Of a DNA stretch of 64,000 nt, positions 52,966-61,593 are shown one piece after another. This DNA is from Chlorobiaceae bacterium (GTDB lineage: Bacteria > Bacteroidota > Chlorobiia > Chlorobiales > Chlorobiaceae). The stretch's first letter is position 1; each line of letters begins with the position of its first letter. The stretch spans positions 20,229 through 84,228 of the forward strand of contig JAAXXI010000006.1 in NCBI GenBank assembly GCA_013334565.1. Reading direction: 5' to 3'. Both the position numbers and the translations under genes were made by a program. Under the pieces are notes generated by a model. It saw only the letters and a program-made list of their open reading frames with translations, was not told where the DNA came from and did not search any database.

Positions 52966-53232
52966 ATGATCAGAAAGCATCTCACCGTAAGGACTCCTCA
53001 AGGCCTGCACATGCGTGCAGCAGCGAAAATCCGCAGGATATCCCAGCAGCAGCGCTGCAGGGTGCACCTGCAGAATGAACGGGGGGAACAGGCAGCATCG
53101 GAATCGCTTGTCGAAATGCTTTCGCTTGGGGCGGTGTCAGGCACACCGCTCCAGGTCACGGTCACGGGCGACAATGCCGGCGATGCGCTGGCAATGATTG
53201 AAGAAGTTTTTGAAAACGGAGCGGGAATTTGA
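52966..53232 (+). CDS. HPr-like phosphocarrier protein
   Basis: 88 residues, the standard HPr length. The phosphorylatable histidine is in PQGLHMRAAAKI (His15 and Arg17 equivalents present, though the usual ARPAA reads MRAAA), and the regulatory-serine segment reads ASESLVEMLSLGAVSG, like KSIMGLMSL. No enzyme I, EII or HPr kinase gene is nearby. Encoded 3 nt before a response regulator, so it probably has a regulatory rather than sugar-transport task. Green sulfur bacteria are autotrophs without sugar PTS, which supports this view. Confidence 0.85.
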   Translation: MIRKHLTVRTPQGLHMRAAAKIRRISQQQRCRVHLQNERGEQAASESLVEMLSLGAVSGTPLQVTVTGDNAGDALAMIEEVFENGAGI

Positions 53233-53235
53233 ACC

Positions 53236-53889
53236 ATGAGTAAAACACACAGGGAGATATCGGCAGTGCTTGCCGATACGCAGTTCCTGACCAACACGGC
53301 ACTTCATGCGCTCCTGTCGCATTTATATTCGAGCTTCCATACGATAACGACAAAAGCCGGCCTGCTGCAGCATCTCGAGAAAGAACCGGTATCCCTGCTC
53401 ATCACCGACATAACTTTGTTCGACTATGGAACCACAGGCGAACTCGGCCAATTGCTCAGGGATTACACGGGCATGGGTGCCGTCGTTCTCACCAATTCGA
53501 TATCGCACCTGAAAATCAAGGAACTGAACGATAACGGCATCAGGAACATCGTCCTTAAAACCGATGACAGGGAGGAACTTTTCCACGCTATCGAGGCAGC
53601 GCTGAAAGGAAGGAAATACTATTCCGGAAACGTTCTCGACATCCTCCTCCAGAAGGAAGGGCCACTTGAAGACGCCACCATCCTGACATCGACCGAAATA
53701 GAGATAGTCCGCATGATCGCAGGCGGTCTTTCAACCAAGGAGATAGCTGCGAAAAAATATATCAGCTTTCATACGGTCATGACGCACCGGAAAAACATCT
53801 TCCGCAAACTCGGCGTATCGAGCAGTTCCGAACTCCTGATGTATGCCATAAAAGCGGGACTGATCGACAATATCGAATACCACATCTGA
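53236..53889 (+). CDS. NarL/FixJ-type response regulator
   Basis: 217 residues. Receiver domain 1-~125: phospho-acceptor candidate Asp in LLITDITLFDYG, Thr/Ser in VVLTNSIS and the conserved Lys in IVLKTDDREEL; the usual acidic pair near the N-terminus is reduced to one Asp in AVLADTQFL. C-terminal LuxR helix-turn-helix (LTSTEIEIVRMIAGGLSTKEIAAKKYISFHTVMTHRKNIFRKLGV). No sensor kinase lies nearby. Immediately downstream of the HPr-like gene and 123 nt upstream of cysK, so it may control sulfur-assimilation genes; that link is positional. Confidence 0.88.
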   Translation: MSKTHREISAVLADTQFLTNTALHALLSHLYSSFHTITTKAGLLQHLEKEPVSLLITDITLFDYGTTGELGQLLRDYTGMGAVVLTNSISHLKIKELNDNGIRNIVLKTDDREELFHAIEAALKGRKYYSGNVLDILLQKEGPLEDATILTSTEIEIVRMIAGGLSTKEIAAKKYISFHTVMTHRKNIFRKLGVSSSSELLMYAIKAGLIDNIEYHI

Positions 53890-53965
53890 CATACCGCAAA
53901 TATGGTATGAAAGATGCCGGATATGAGGGATTTGGACTGGTTTTCTTATTGACAATATTTACCAA

Positions 53966-53977
53966 TTAACAATTGTT
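53966..53977. promoter_or_regulatory. Palindrome TTAACAATTGTT upstream of cysK (operator candidate)
   Basis: Shares a 12-bp palindromic core, with similar A-rich flanks, with 50733-50746. It overlaps a possible promoter: TTGACA stands at 53949-53954 and the AT-rich TTTAAAAT lies just after the palindrome. Located 36 nt before the cysK start. Confidence 0.45.
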
Positions 53978-54012
53978 TAAAATGTTTATAAATTTAAAAC
54001 ATTGAATGCATC

Positions 54013-54966
54013 ATGGCACGTATCGCAAAAAAACTTACCGACCTGATCGGTAACACTCCCCTCCTCGAACTTGAAAACTTCAACCGGGAAAAGCAGGCGC
54101 TCGGAACCGTAATAGCAAAACTCGAATATTTCAATCCCGGCGGAAGCGTGAAGGACCGTATCGGCTTCTCGATGATCGATGATGCCGAAAAGAAAGGGCT
54201 GATCAACAAGGATACGGTCATCATCGAGCCGACGAGCGGCAACACCGGCATCGCTCTCGCTTTCATAGCGGCAGCCAAAGGATACCGCCTCATCCTCACC
54301 ATGCCCGAAACCATGAGCATCGAACGCCGTAACCTCCTCAAGGCCCTCGGTGCCGAACTCGTCCTGACCCCCGGCCCTGAAGGTATGGGTGGAGCTATCA
54401 GGAAAGCCGACGAGCTTCATGCAGAATATCCCGGATCCTTTGTCCCGCAACAGTTCAAGAACCCTTCGAACCCTGACATCCACCGCAGAACGACCGCCGA
54501 AGAAGTATGGAACGATACGGACGGGGAAGTGGACATTTTCGTGAGCGGTGTCGGTACAGGAGGAACGATCACCGGTGTCGGCGAAGTCCTGAAAGCACGC
54601 AAACCAGGCGTTAAAATAGTGGCCGTCGAACCAGCCGATTCACCGGTCCTTTCCGGAGGCAAACCCGGCCCGCACAAAATTCAGGGTATAGGCGCGGGAT
54701 TCGTGCCGGATATCCTGAACAAGGATGTTATCGATGAAATCATCACCGTGAAAAACGAGGACGCCCTGCAGACCGGCAGGAACCTTGCCCGTGCCGAAGG
54801 GCTTATCGTGGGCATCTCGTCCGGTGCCGCGGTTTATGCCGCACTGCAGCTTGCGCTCCGAGAAGAAAACAAAGGCAAGAAGATCGTGGCTGTTCTTCCC
54901 GACACCGGGGAACGGTACCTTTCGACGCTCCTCTATCAGTTCGAGCCCGAACAGGTACACATCTGA
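54013..54966 (+). CDS. cysK: Cysteine synthase A (O-acetylserine sulfhydrylase)
   Basis: 317 residues. PLP lysine in [17 protein letters not shown] near 45, substrate loop [14 protein letters not shown], phosphate-binding [21 protein letters not shown] and [16 protein letters not shown] motif [15 protein letters not shown] near the end. The start is [18 protein letters not shown], typical of CysK. Converts O-acetylserine and sulfide to cysteine. It is followed by cysE (93 nt, with a CGCCATCCG/CGGATGGCG hairpin between, 54973-55001), and CysK-CysE pairs often form the cysteine synthase complex. Confidence 0.95.
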   Translation: MARIAKKLTDLIGNTPLLELENFNREKQALGTVIAKLEYFNPGGSVKDRIGFSMIDDAEKKGLINKDTVIIEPTSGNTGIALAFIAAAKGYRLILTMPETMSIERRNLLKALGAELVLTPGPEGMGGAIRKADELHAEYPGSFVPQQFKNPSNPDIHRRTTAEEVWNDTDGEVDIFVSGVGTGGTITGVGEVLKARKPGVKIVAVEPADSPVLSGGKPGPHKIQGIGAGFVPDILNKDVIDEIITVKNEDALQTGRNLARAEGLIVGISSGAAVYAALQLALREENKGKKIVAVLPDTGERYLSTLLYQFEPEQVHI

Positions 54967-55059
54967 AATAAGCGCCATCCGTGTCACCGGACCGGATGGC
55001 GTGATTATTCCTGCCGGTGATGTTCCGGCAACAATGCAGTTCAAGGGAGACAATGTTTC

Positions 55060-55971
55060 ATGGAAACAAGAAGCACCAGTTTTATAGAAGAGACCATCCG
55101 TTCTTTGTCACTCCTCGATAAGGAAGAAAGCCGTTTCCTTTTTCAGGAAGAAATCCAGCTTCCCTCAATCGACAGGTTGAAGGACGCCGTGGAACTCCTC
55201 CGCTCCATCATTTTTCCGGGTTATTTCGGTGAACCCGCCGCGGCCCGCTCTTCGCTTCCCTATTTCCTGGGTGTAAGGATTGAAAAGCTCTACGGAATAC
55301 TCGTCGAACAGATCCGGAGCGTCAGGCATTTCAATTCGATAGTGAACCGGATCGGACCTCCCGACGAAAGCGCTGAAGAAACGGCACGAAGGTTCATCGA
55401 AACCCTTCCGGAGCTGAGAAGAATCCTCTGCACCGATGTCGAGGCAATCTATAACGGCGACCCCGCAGCCAAAAGTCATGGGGAGATCGTTTTCTGTTAT
55501 CCGTCGATACGGGCCATGATCAATCACCGGTCGGCACATACCCTCATCAGTCTCGACGTACCGCTCATTCCGAGGATCATCAGCGAAATGTCGCACTCGG
55601 AAACAGGCATCGATATTCATCCCGGCGCCAGCATAGGCGAATATTTCTGCATCGATCACGGAACCGGCGTCGTGATCGGAGAGACATGCATTATCGGCAA
55701 CAACGTCCGAATCTATCAGGGAGTTACGCTCGGGGCGAAAAAATTCGAGCTCGACAAGGATGGCAACCCGGCGAAAAACATCCCGCGCCATCCGATCATC
55801 GAGGATAACGTCGTCATCTACTCGAACGCGAATATCCTCGGAAGGATAACCATAGGGAAAAATTCCGTGATCGGCGGCAGCGTCTGGATTACCCGCGATG
55901 TCCCGTCACATTCCAGGATACTGCAGCAGAAAGCTGTTGAAAGCAGTTTCACCGACGGGCTCGGCATCTGA
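55060..55971 (+). CDS. cysE: Serine O-acetyltransferase (EpsC-type, long form)
   Basis: 303 residues. The N-terminal ~165 residues are a helical domain; the C-terminal left-handed beta-helix starts at GIDIHPGASIGEYFCIDHGTGVVIGET (catalytic His/Asp pair) and contains GVTLGAKKFELDKDGNPAKNIPRHPIIEDNVVIYSNANILG, with the insertion typical of the ~300-residue EpsC-like class found beside family 2 encapsulins and in cyanobacteria. It makes O-acetylserine for CysK. The C-terminus ends in GLGI, and Ile at the end is the usual CysK-binding residue. It lies 54 nt upstream of the encapsulin gene. Confidence 0.93.
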   Translation: METRSTSFIEETIRSLSLLDKEESRFLFQEEIQLPSIDRLKDAVELLRSIIFPGYFGEPAAARSSLPYFLGVRIEKLYGILVEQIRSVRHFNSIVNRIGPPDESAEETARRFIETLPELRRILCTDVEAIYNGDPAAKSHGEIVFCYPSIRAMINHRSAHTLISLDVPLIPRIISEMSHSETGIDIHPGASIGEYFCIDHGTGVVIGETCIIGNNVRIYQGVTLGAKKFELDKDGNPAKNIPRHPIIEDNVVIYSNANILGRITIGKNSVIGGSVWITRDVPSHSRILQQKAVESSFTDGLGI

Positions 55972-56025
55972 AATACTGCTCAAAACATAACGAAACAATC
56001 GACCACCATAAAAAACGCACCATCA

Positions 56026-57480
56026 ATGTCAAACTCAAACAGGGAACCGAACAGCCTCCTGCAGCGCAGCGTAACCACCAAGGTTGCAAGAAACCTTGCC
56101 AATACGACCAAGACCCCGCCACAGATGATGTCCATCACCCCGAGGTGGCTCCTGAAGCTTATCCCCTGGGTCCATGTCTCGTCAGGCACCTACCGTGTCA
56201 ACCGCACGAAAATCGAATTGCAGAAACCCGACCGCATCGGTATCGATTTCCATGAAGGAGAGCCCTCTTTCAAACCGGAAGCACTGAAAAGCATTCCCCT
56301 GTTCGCATCCTTCAGCGATGAGATCATTGCCGGCATTGCCAAAAAATTTACCCTGGAAGAATCAGAGATCGGCAATACCCTGATCCTCGAGGGCGAAGAG
56401 AGGCACAAGCTCTTCATCATCGCACACGGCCAGGTGGAAATTCTCAGCAAAGGCCTGCACGGAGAGGAACTGCGGATAGCTTTGCTTTCGGAAGGTGAAT
56501 TTTTCGGAGAGGAGGAACTCGTTTCCCGGAAACCCTCGACGGTCACCATCCGCACCATCACCCCGGTTTCGTTCTTCTCGCTTGCCAGCACCGATATCGA
56601 CAAACTGTTCAAGGATACCCCGTCGCTCAAGAAGACCTTCGACGACGCGGTGGAAGAGTACCTGAAAATACGCTCCACGGTCAACAAGCACGGCGAAAAA
56701 CACATCGACCTCGTGGCAGGCTTCGACGAGGATGTGGAAATCCCCGAAACCTACGTGGACTATTCGAACAAACCGAGGGAGTATTCCCTTCAGGCGATCC
56801 AGACGGTCGTGCGCGTGCACACCAGGGTTTCTGACCTGTACAACGAACCCTACAACCAGATCGAGCAGCAGATGCGCCTGACGATCGAAGGCATCAAGGA
56901 GCGCCAGGAATGGGAGTTCATCAACAACAGGGAATTCGGGCTCCTGCACTCGGTCGATCCCGGACAGCGCCTCAGCACCCGTTACGGTACGCCGACTCCT
57001 GACGATCTCGACGACCTGCTCACGAAAGTCTGGAAAAAACCGGCGTTCTTCCTCGCTCATCCGAAAGCCATTGCCGCTTTTGAGCGCGAATGCACCTGGC
57101 GCGGCGTTCCGCCCCCGACCGTCAGCCTTTTCGGCTCGCAGTTCCTTACCTGGCGCGGCATCCCGCTGATACCGAGCGACAAGATCGAAATCAACAAAAA
57201 CAAGGCCGGTCTCGGAACAACCAGCATCCTGCTGCTCCGTGTCGGAGAAAACGAGCAGGGTGTCGTAGGCCTCCACCAGGCAGGTATTCCCGGAGAGATC
57301 AGCCCGAGCCTTTCGGCACGGCTGATGGGGCTCGACAAGCTCGGTGTCGCATCCTACCTCCTGACGCTCTATTCATCGCTGGCCGTATTGACCGATGACG
57401 CGCTGGCAGTCCTCGAAAACGTGGAAGTAGGCTATTACCACGATTACGAGCATCGCAAAACTGCGCTCAAGACGAAATAA
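56026..57480 (+). CDS. Family 2 encapsulin shell protein with internal cyclic-nucleotide-binding domain (2B type)
   Basis: 484 residues. Starts with a flexible N-arm, then ITPRWLLKLIPWVHVSSGTYRVNR (~37-60), a sequence characteristic of family 2 encapsulins. A cNMP-binding (Crp-like) domain is inserted at ~88-205 (IPLFASFSDEIIAG, LEGEERHKLFIIAHGQVEIL, EGEFFGEEELVSRKPSTVTIRT); its phosphate-binding cassette lacks the Arg that contacts cAMP phosphate (PST in place of PRA). The remaining ~280 residues are the HK97-like shell fold (YSLQAIQTVVRVHTRVSDLYNEPYNQIEQQMRLTIEGIKERQEW, SLFGSQFLTWRGIPLIPSDK). It should assemble into a hollow nanocompartment; the next gene is its probable cargo. Confidence 0.9.
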   Translation: MSNSNREPNSLLQRSVTTKVARNLANTTKTPPQMMSITPRWLLKLIPWVHVSSGTYRVNRTKIELQKPDRIGIDFHEGEPSFKPEALKSIPLFASFSDEIIAGIAKKFTLEESEIGNTLILEGEERHKLFIIAHGQVEILSKGLHGEELRIALLSEGEFFGEEELVSRKPSTVTIRTITPVSFFSLASTDIDKLFKDTPSLKKTFDDAVEEYLKIRSTVNKHGEKHIDLVAGFDEDVEIPETYVDYSNKPREYSLQAIQTVVRVHTRVSDLYNEPYNQIEQQMRLTIEGIKERQEWEFINNREFGLLHSVDPGQRLSTRYGTPTPDDLDDLLTKVWKKPAFFLAHPKAIAAFERECTWRGVPPPTVSLFGSQFLTWRGIPLIPSDKIEINKNKAGLGTTSILLLRVGENEQGVVGLHQAGIPGEISPSLSARLMGLDKLGVASYLLTLYSSLAVLTDDALAVLENVEVGYYHDYEHRKTALKTK

Positions 57481-57513
57481 AGGGCATTCAGCCCGGAACA
57501 ATCAGGAACAACC

Positions 57514-57549
57514 GCACACGAGGTCCACGGAAAGGGCGGCCTCGTGTGC
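57514..57549 (+). promoter_or_regulatory. Inverted repeat enclosing the ribosome site of the desulfurase gene
   Basis: GCACACGAGG and CCTCGTGTGC form a perfect 10-bp stem around a 16-nt loop that contains the only purine-rich ribosome-binding sequence (GGAAAGGG). The GTG start at 57546 is in the 3' arm. The RNA stem would limit translation of cargo relative to shell. Confidence 0.7.
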
Positions 57550-59798
57550 ATGTCAGCGATACCATGACAAGAGAACATGAATTCGATCATCCGGAAGGTA
57601 GTGACGCACTGAACCCGGTATTTATCGCGCAGCTTGCCAGCCGCATTTTCAATGAAGCGCCGGCAGCTGGCAACGTGCCGAAATCTGAAACCGACGTGAC
57701 AGAAACCCCTTCGCAATTTTCCGTTCCTGCCCGGGATCCTTCGGTCCACAACCGGACCCCTGACCGATGGCATGAAGGCGAAAACCACGACTGGGCAGGC
57801 ATTCACCTGCAGCAATCGAAGGAACCCGTCCCGGAATATATTTTTCGCGGCAACCCTCATGAGTACTATTTCCTGGAAACACAGCAGGAAAATGAACCGG
57901 AGCCACTTGAACATCACGCCAACAAACTCACGGAGCAGCAGAGTTATTCGGAAAACAAAAGCGGCTCCTATGGACTTGAAGAAGCCCTGCAACGCGACAA
58001 CTCCTCCGGGCGGCAGAACCCGGGAATATTCCCCGGGCCCGCTCCGAAAGGTCATGGTGGTTCGTTCCCTTATTCGGACGGGCTGCCCGGAGATAATAAT
58101 TGGTTCTACCCGGCAACCGGAGCCCAGCCCTCCGAAGCTGCGGATGATCTGCAGAAAAAAAATCCTTACCTGCCCGAAACCGCACCAGGAAGCTATTCTC
58201 CGGAATTTCCCGAGAATCATGCTCCTGCCTCGCCAGGATCACCGGGAGAATTTGAAGACGGAAGCTGCTATGCTGAACAACTCTATCGGGGTCTGACCGG
58301 GGAAAGAGAAAGTCCCGAACTCAGCAGGATTTTCCAATCCCTGAAACGGTACGCCGAACTTGCAAACGGCGACCTCTCGGGAACTTCCTCCCCGGGAAAG
58401 CCGCAGTATCCCGGCAAGCATGCGCCTGCAGGAACGGCAACGCATGGACCCGATCTCTATCCGGGCAGGGAGATCAGCCGCGATCCGAAATCGGGACTGT
58501 TCCTCAACCCTTTCGAACTGACATCCGGACTGCCGGACAACTACTATTTCGTCCGGGGCAGCGAAAAACCGCTTGACGAAACGGACCTGTTCGACGTAGC
58601 GACCATCCGGAGGGATTTTCCTGTGCTTCACCAGAAAATCCACGGCAGGGACCTTGTCTGGTTCGACAATGCCGCGACCACCCAGAAACCATGGAGCGTC
58701 ATCAATGCCGTCGCGGATTTCTATGCACGCGACAATTCGAACATCCATCGGGGCGCCCATACACTTGCCGCCCGGTCTACCGACGCCTATGAAGGAACAC
58801 GGGAAAAGGTGCGCCAGTTCATCGGGGCATCCTCCACCACCGAAATCATTTTCGTGCGGGGCACGACCGAAGGGATCAACCTCGTAGCCCAGACCTGGGG
58901 ACGCAGGTTCCTTCAACCCGGCGACGAGATCGTCCTGTCCATCCTCGAACACCACGCAAACATCGTCCCATGGCAGATGGTTGCAAAGGAAACCGGTGCC
59001 CGCATCCGCGTCATCCCGGTAAACGACCGGGGCGAAATCCTGCTCGAAGAGTATACACGGCTGATCGGTCCCCGGACCAGGTTCGTGTCACTTACCCATG
59101 CTTCGAACGGGCTCGGCACCATTCTGCCTGTCAGGGAGATGATCAGGATCGCAAAACGTTTCGATGTGAAAGTGCTTGTCGACGGTGCGCAGTCGGTCGC
59201 CCATATTCCGGTCAATGTTCAGGAACTCGATGCCGACTTTTTCGTCTTCTCTGGCCACAAGATTTTCGCTCCGACCGGAATCGGCGTGGTTTACGGAAAA
59301 CGCGAAGTCCTGGAAAACATGCCGCCTTGGCAAGGTGGCGGCAACATGATCAGAGACGTGCGTTTCGAGGAAACCGTCTACAACGAAGTCCCCGCCAGAT
59401 TTGAAGCCGGTACACCTTCAGTTGCCGATGCGGTAGGCCTCGGCGCCGCCCTCGACTACGTCAGGAAAATAGGGCTTGAAAACATCAGCCGCTATGAGCA
59501 CGAGCTCACGAAATATGCTGCCGGGCGCCTTCAGGAAATTCCCGGCCTGCGCCTCATCGGCACGGCCGCCGACAAGGTCGGTGTGCTGTCATTTGTCCTG
59601 AACAACCTGCCAAATGAAGAGGTCGGCAAGCTTCTCGACCAGGAAGGCATCGCCGTTCGGGCTGGCCACCACTGCACCCAGCCCTCCCTTCGCCGGTTCG
59701 GAGTTGAAGGCACGGTTCGGCCCTCCCTCGCGTTTTACAATACCAGGGAGGAGATCGACCGTCTTGCCGATGCGCTCAGGCACATCCAGCGCCGTTGA
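57546..59798 (+). CDS. Cysteine desulfurase with long disordered N-terminal region (predicted encapsulin cargo)
   Basis: 750 residues from the GTG start; an ATG six codons in is the alternative. Residues 1-~347 are low-complexity, rich in Pro, Gly, Ser, Asn, Glu and aromatic residues, with no domain. The rest is a SufS/CsdA-type desulfurase: HGRDLVWFDNAATTQKP, NIHRGAHTLAARSTDAYEGTR, PLP lysine 572 in FSGHKIFAPTGIG, and active Cys 710 in RAGHHCTQPSLRRFG. Cysteine desulfurases with a ~200-residue disordered N-terminus are packaged by family 2 encapsulins in Synechococcus and Acinetobacter. The extension here is longer. Follows the encapsulin by 65 nt with a hairpin between. It yields persulfide from cysteine and may deposit sulfur inside the shell. 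Confidence 0.9.
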   Translation: MHVSDTMTREHEFDHPEGSDALNPVFIAQLASRIFNEAPAAGNVPKSETDVTETPSQFSVPARDPSVHNRTPDRWHEGENHDWAGIHLQQSKEPVPEYIFRGNPHEYYFLETQQENEPEPLEHHANKLTEQQSYSENKSGSYGLEEALQRDNSSGRQNPGIFPGPAPKGHGGSFPYSDGLPGDNNWFYPATGAQPSEAADDLQKKNPYLPETAPGSYSPEFPENHAPASPGSPGEFEDGSCYAEQLYRGLTGERESPELSRIFQSLKRYAELANGDLSGTSSPGKPQYPGKHAPAGTATHGPDLYPGREISRDPKSGLFLNPFELTSGLPDNYYFVRGSEKPLDETDLFDVATIRRDFPVLHQKIHGRDLVWFDNAATTQKPWSVINAVADFYARDNSNIHRGAHTLAARSTDAYEGTREKVRQFIGASSTTEIIFVRGTTEGINLVAQTWGRRFLQPGDEIVLSILEHHANIVPWQMVAKETGARIRVIPVNDRGEILLEEYTRLIGPRTRFVSLTHASNGLGTILPVREMIRIAKRFDVKVLVDGAQSVAHIPVNVQELDADFFVFSGHKIFAPTGIGVVYGKREVLENMPPWQGGGNMIRDVRFEETVYNEVPARFEAGTPSVADAVGLGAALDYVRKIGLENISRYEHELTKYAAGRLQEIPGLRLIGTAADKVGVLSFVLNNLPNEEVGKLLDQEGIAVRAGHHCTQPSLRRFGVEGTVRPSLAFYNTREEIDRLADALRHIQRR

Positions 59799-59867
59799 CA
59801 GTAAACGGGTACAGCAGGCCCTGTCACTTCATGGCGTGCTGTACCCGTAGCTCCCCGGCGCAACTTC

Positions 59868-60008
59868 AGGGCACCTCTATTTATTGTCGTGAGAAGCACG
59901 AGTGCAAGGCGGACGGAGTCCCGACGTGTCGGGATGAGGATTTCGATCCCGATTCATCGGGACCAACCCGAGCAATAGGGGTTCGGAACAAATAAAGAGA
60001 GGTGCCCT
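59868..60008. mobile_element. MITE-like element with 18-nt terminal inverted repeats, copy B
   Basis: Ends AGGGCACCTCTATTTATT and AATAAAGAGAGGTGCCCT are inverted repeats matching 17 of 18 positions. Inside are two further perfect small palindromes (TCCCGAC-GT-GTCGGGA and TCCCGAT-TC-ATCGGGA). 141 nt, no coding capacity. Homologous to 4838-5010. It separates the desulfurase from the next sulfur gene; no clear target-site duplication is seen. Confidence 0.8.
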
Positions 60009-60133
60009 TCAGATGTCCTTGCAAAGAAAACTGCTCTATTATCAGGACAGGAACCATTATCTTTGCCTCTGACGACCGAACCCCGGTTCGGGAAAAGACA
60101 CGATTTCAAATACCCAAGATTTTTCGTTTCACC

Positions 60134-61273
60134 ATGCGTTTCGAAACCATCGCCATCCATGACGGCCAGTCTCCGGACCCCCAAACTGGATCGGTCACCG
60201 TTCCCGTCTATCAGACCTCGACCTTCGAACGGGAAGACCTCGGCCGTCCCGGGGAGTTTTTTTATTCCCGTATCGGCAATCCGACAAGAAAAGCGCTCGA
60301 ATCCACGCTTGCCCTGCTCGAGAACGGCCGCCACGGGCTCGCTTTTTCTTCCGGCGTCGCTGCAGCGCACGCAGCCCTGCAGGTACTGAAGCCGGGAGAC
60401 CATATCGTCGCCGGCAGCGATATTTACGGAGGAAGCTACCGCATATTCGAGCAGCTGATGCGTCCCTGGGGAGTAACCACCTCCTATGCGGCGGATGAAA
60501 GCACGGAAAACTTCATCGCCTGCGTCCGGCCCGAAACAAAGATGTTCTGGATCGAGACGCCGAGCAATCCCCTGCTCCGAATCACCGACATTCCGGCCCT
60601 TTCGGCATACGCACAGGAAAAAGGGATAATCGTGGCGGCAGACAACACCTTCTCGAGCCCCTATTTCCAGAAACCGCTGGAACAGGGAGCCGACATTGTC
60701 GTGCACAGCACGACGAAATACCTCGGCGGCCACAGCGACGTTATCGGCGGGGCCGTGGTGACATCGGACGACCGGCTGTTCGCGAAAATCCGGAACTACC
60801 AGGGTGCAGCGGGTGCCGTCCCTGCTCCATGGGACTGCTGGCTTGTCCTGCGCGGCCTGAAAACCCTGAAAGTGCGCATGAAGGAGCACGAGGCGACCGC
60901 CATGTACCTTGCAACCGCCCTTGAACAACATCCGTCGGTAGAACGCGTCCATTACCCCGGTCTTCCGTCACATCCCCGGCACGACCTGGCAAAAAAACTG
61001 ATGACGGGTTTCGGTGGCATGGTCACCATCGCACTGAAGGGCGGCCTTCCGGAAGTCGAGCGGTTCATTTCCCGCCTGAAGCTCTTCATCCTCGCGGACA
61101 GCCTGGGCGGCGTTGAGTCGCTCGTGGCCTCGCCGGCAAAAATGACCCTCGGAGCCCTTTCGCCGGAAGAACGTCAACGCAGGAATTGCACCGACAACCT
61201 CGTCAGATTGTCGATCGGCCTCGAAAATGCTGAAGACCTCGAAAATGACCTGCTCCAGGCCCTTCAGGAATAA
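60134..61273 (+). CDS. Cystathionine gamma-synthase/lyase-family PLP enzyme
   Basis: 379 residues from the ATG at 60134; an upstream in-frame ATG at 60002 lies inside the MITE-like repeat. Family motifs: [64 protein letters not shown] lysine in [18 protein letters not shown], and [19 protein letters not shown] with [12 protein letters not shown] near the C-terminus. The size and these residues fit MetB/MetC/CGL; sequence alone does not decide between synthase and lyase. It acts in the cysteine-homocysteine interchange together with metY and cysK. Confidence 0.88.
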   Translation: MRFETIAIHDGQSPDPQTGSVTVPVYQTSTFEREDLGRPGEFFYSRIGNPTRKALESTLALLENGRHGLAFSSGVAAAHAALQVLKPGDHIVAGSDIYGGSYRIFEQLMRPWGVTTSYAADESTENFIACVRPETKMFWIETPSNPLLRITDIPALSAYAQEKGIIVAADNTFSSPYFQKPLEQGADIVVHSTTKYLGGHSDVIGGAVVTSDDRLFAKIRNYQGAAGAVPAPWDCWLVLRGLKTLKVRMKEHEATAMYLATALEQHPSVERVHYPGLPSHPRHDLAKKLMTGFGGMVTIALKGGLPEVERFISRLKLFILADSLGGVESLVASPAKMTLGALSPEERQRRNCTDNLVRLSIGLENAEDLENDLLQALQE

Positions 61274-61509
61274 ATCTGAAACCGTTATTATTGCTGCGGA
61301 AGGAACCGGAGGCAAAAATCAGTTGCAAATGCATGCTGAAACGAACCAAGGCGTGATGAAAAATCCATCTCAGGCGAACGCATCCGGATTCTTCGCACCA
61401 CTTTTTATGATCAAGTACTGTTTGTTGTTAATTCACTCTTCATTTTATTGTTCACGGCCCGTGTGCGGCAGCGGACGGATACAGAGAACTCAGCAGGACA
61501 TCACGGATC

Positions 61510-61593
61510 GTCATGCTGAACGCAATGTAATGAAGTGAAGCATCCATTTCATGACTTTGCCCTTTGTGGATTCTTCGCCTTGCTCAGAATGAC
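61510..61593. repeat. REP-like imperfect palindromic repeat, copy B
   Basis: GTCATGCTGAAC ... TTGCTCAGAATGAC, same family, length and orientation as 50597-50680. Lies in the 430-nt gap before thiS, which otherwise shows no gene and no recognisable TPP riboswitch (no CTGAGA/ACCTGA boxes). Confidence 0.85.

Noticed and set aside
60002..60133. N-terminal extension of the metB/metC-type gene from the ATG at 60002
   Set aside because: The start lies inside the MITE-like repeat and the added 44 residues have no counterpart in the family; the ATG at 60134 begins with the conserved [10 protein letters not shown].
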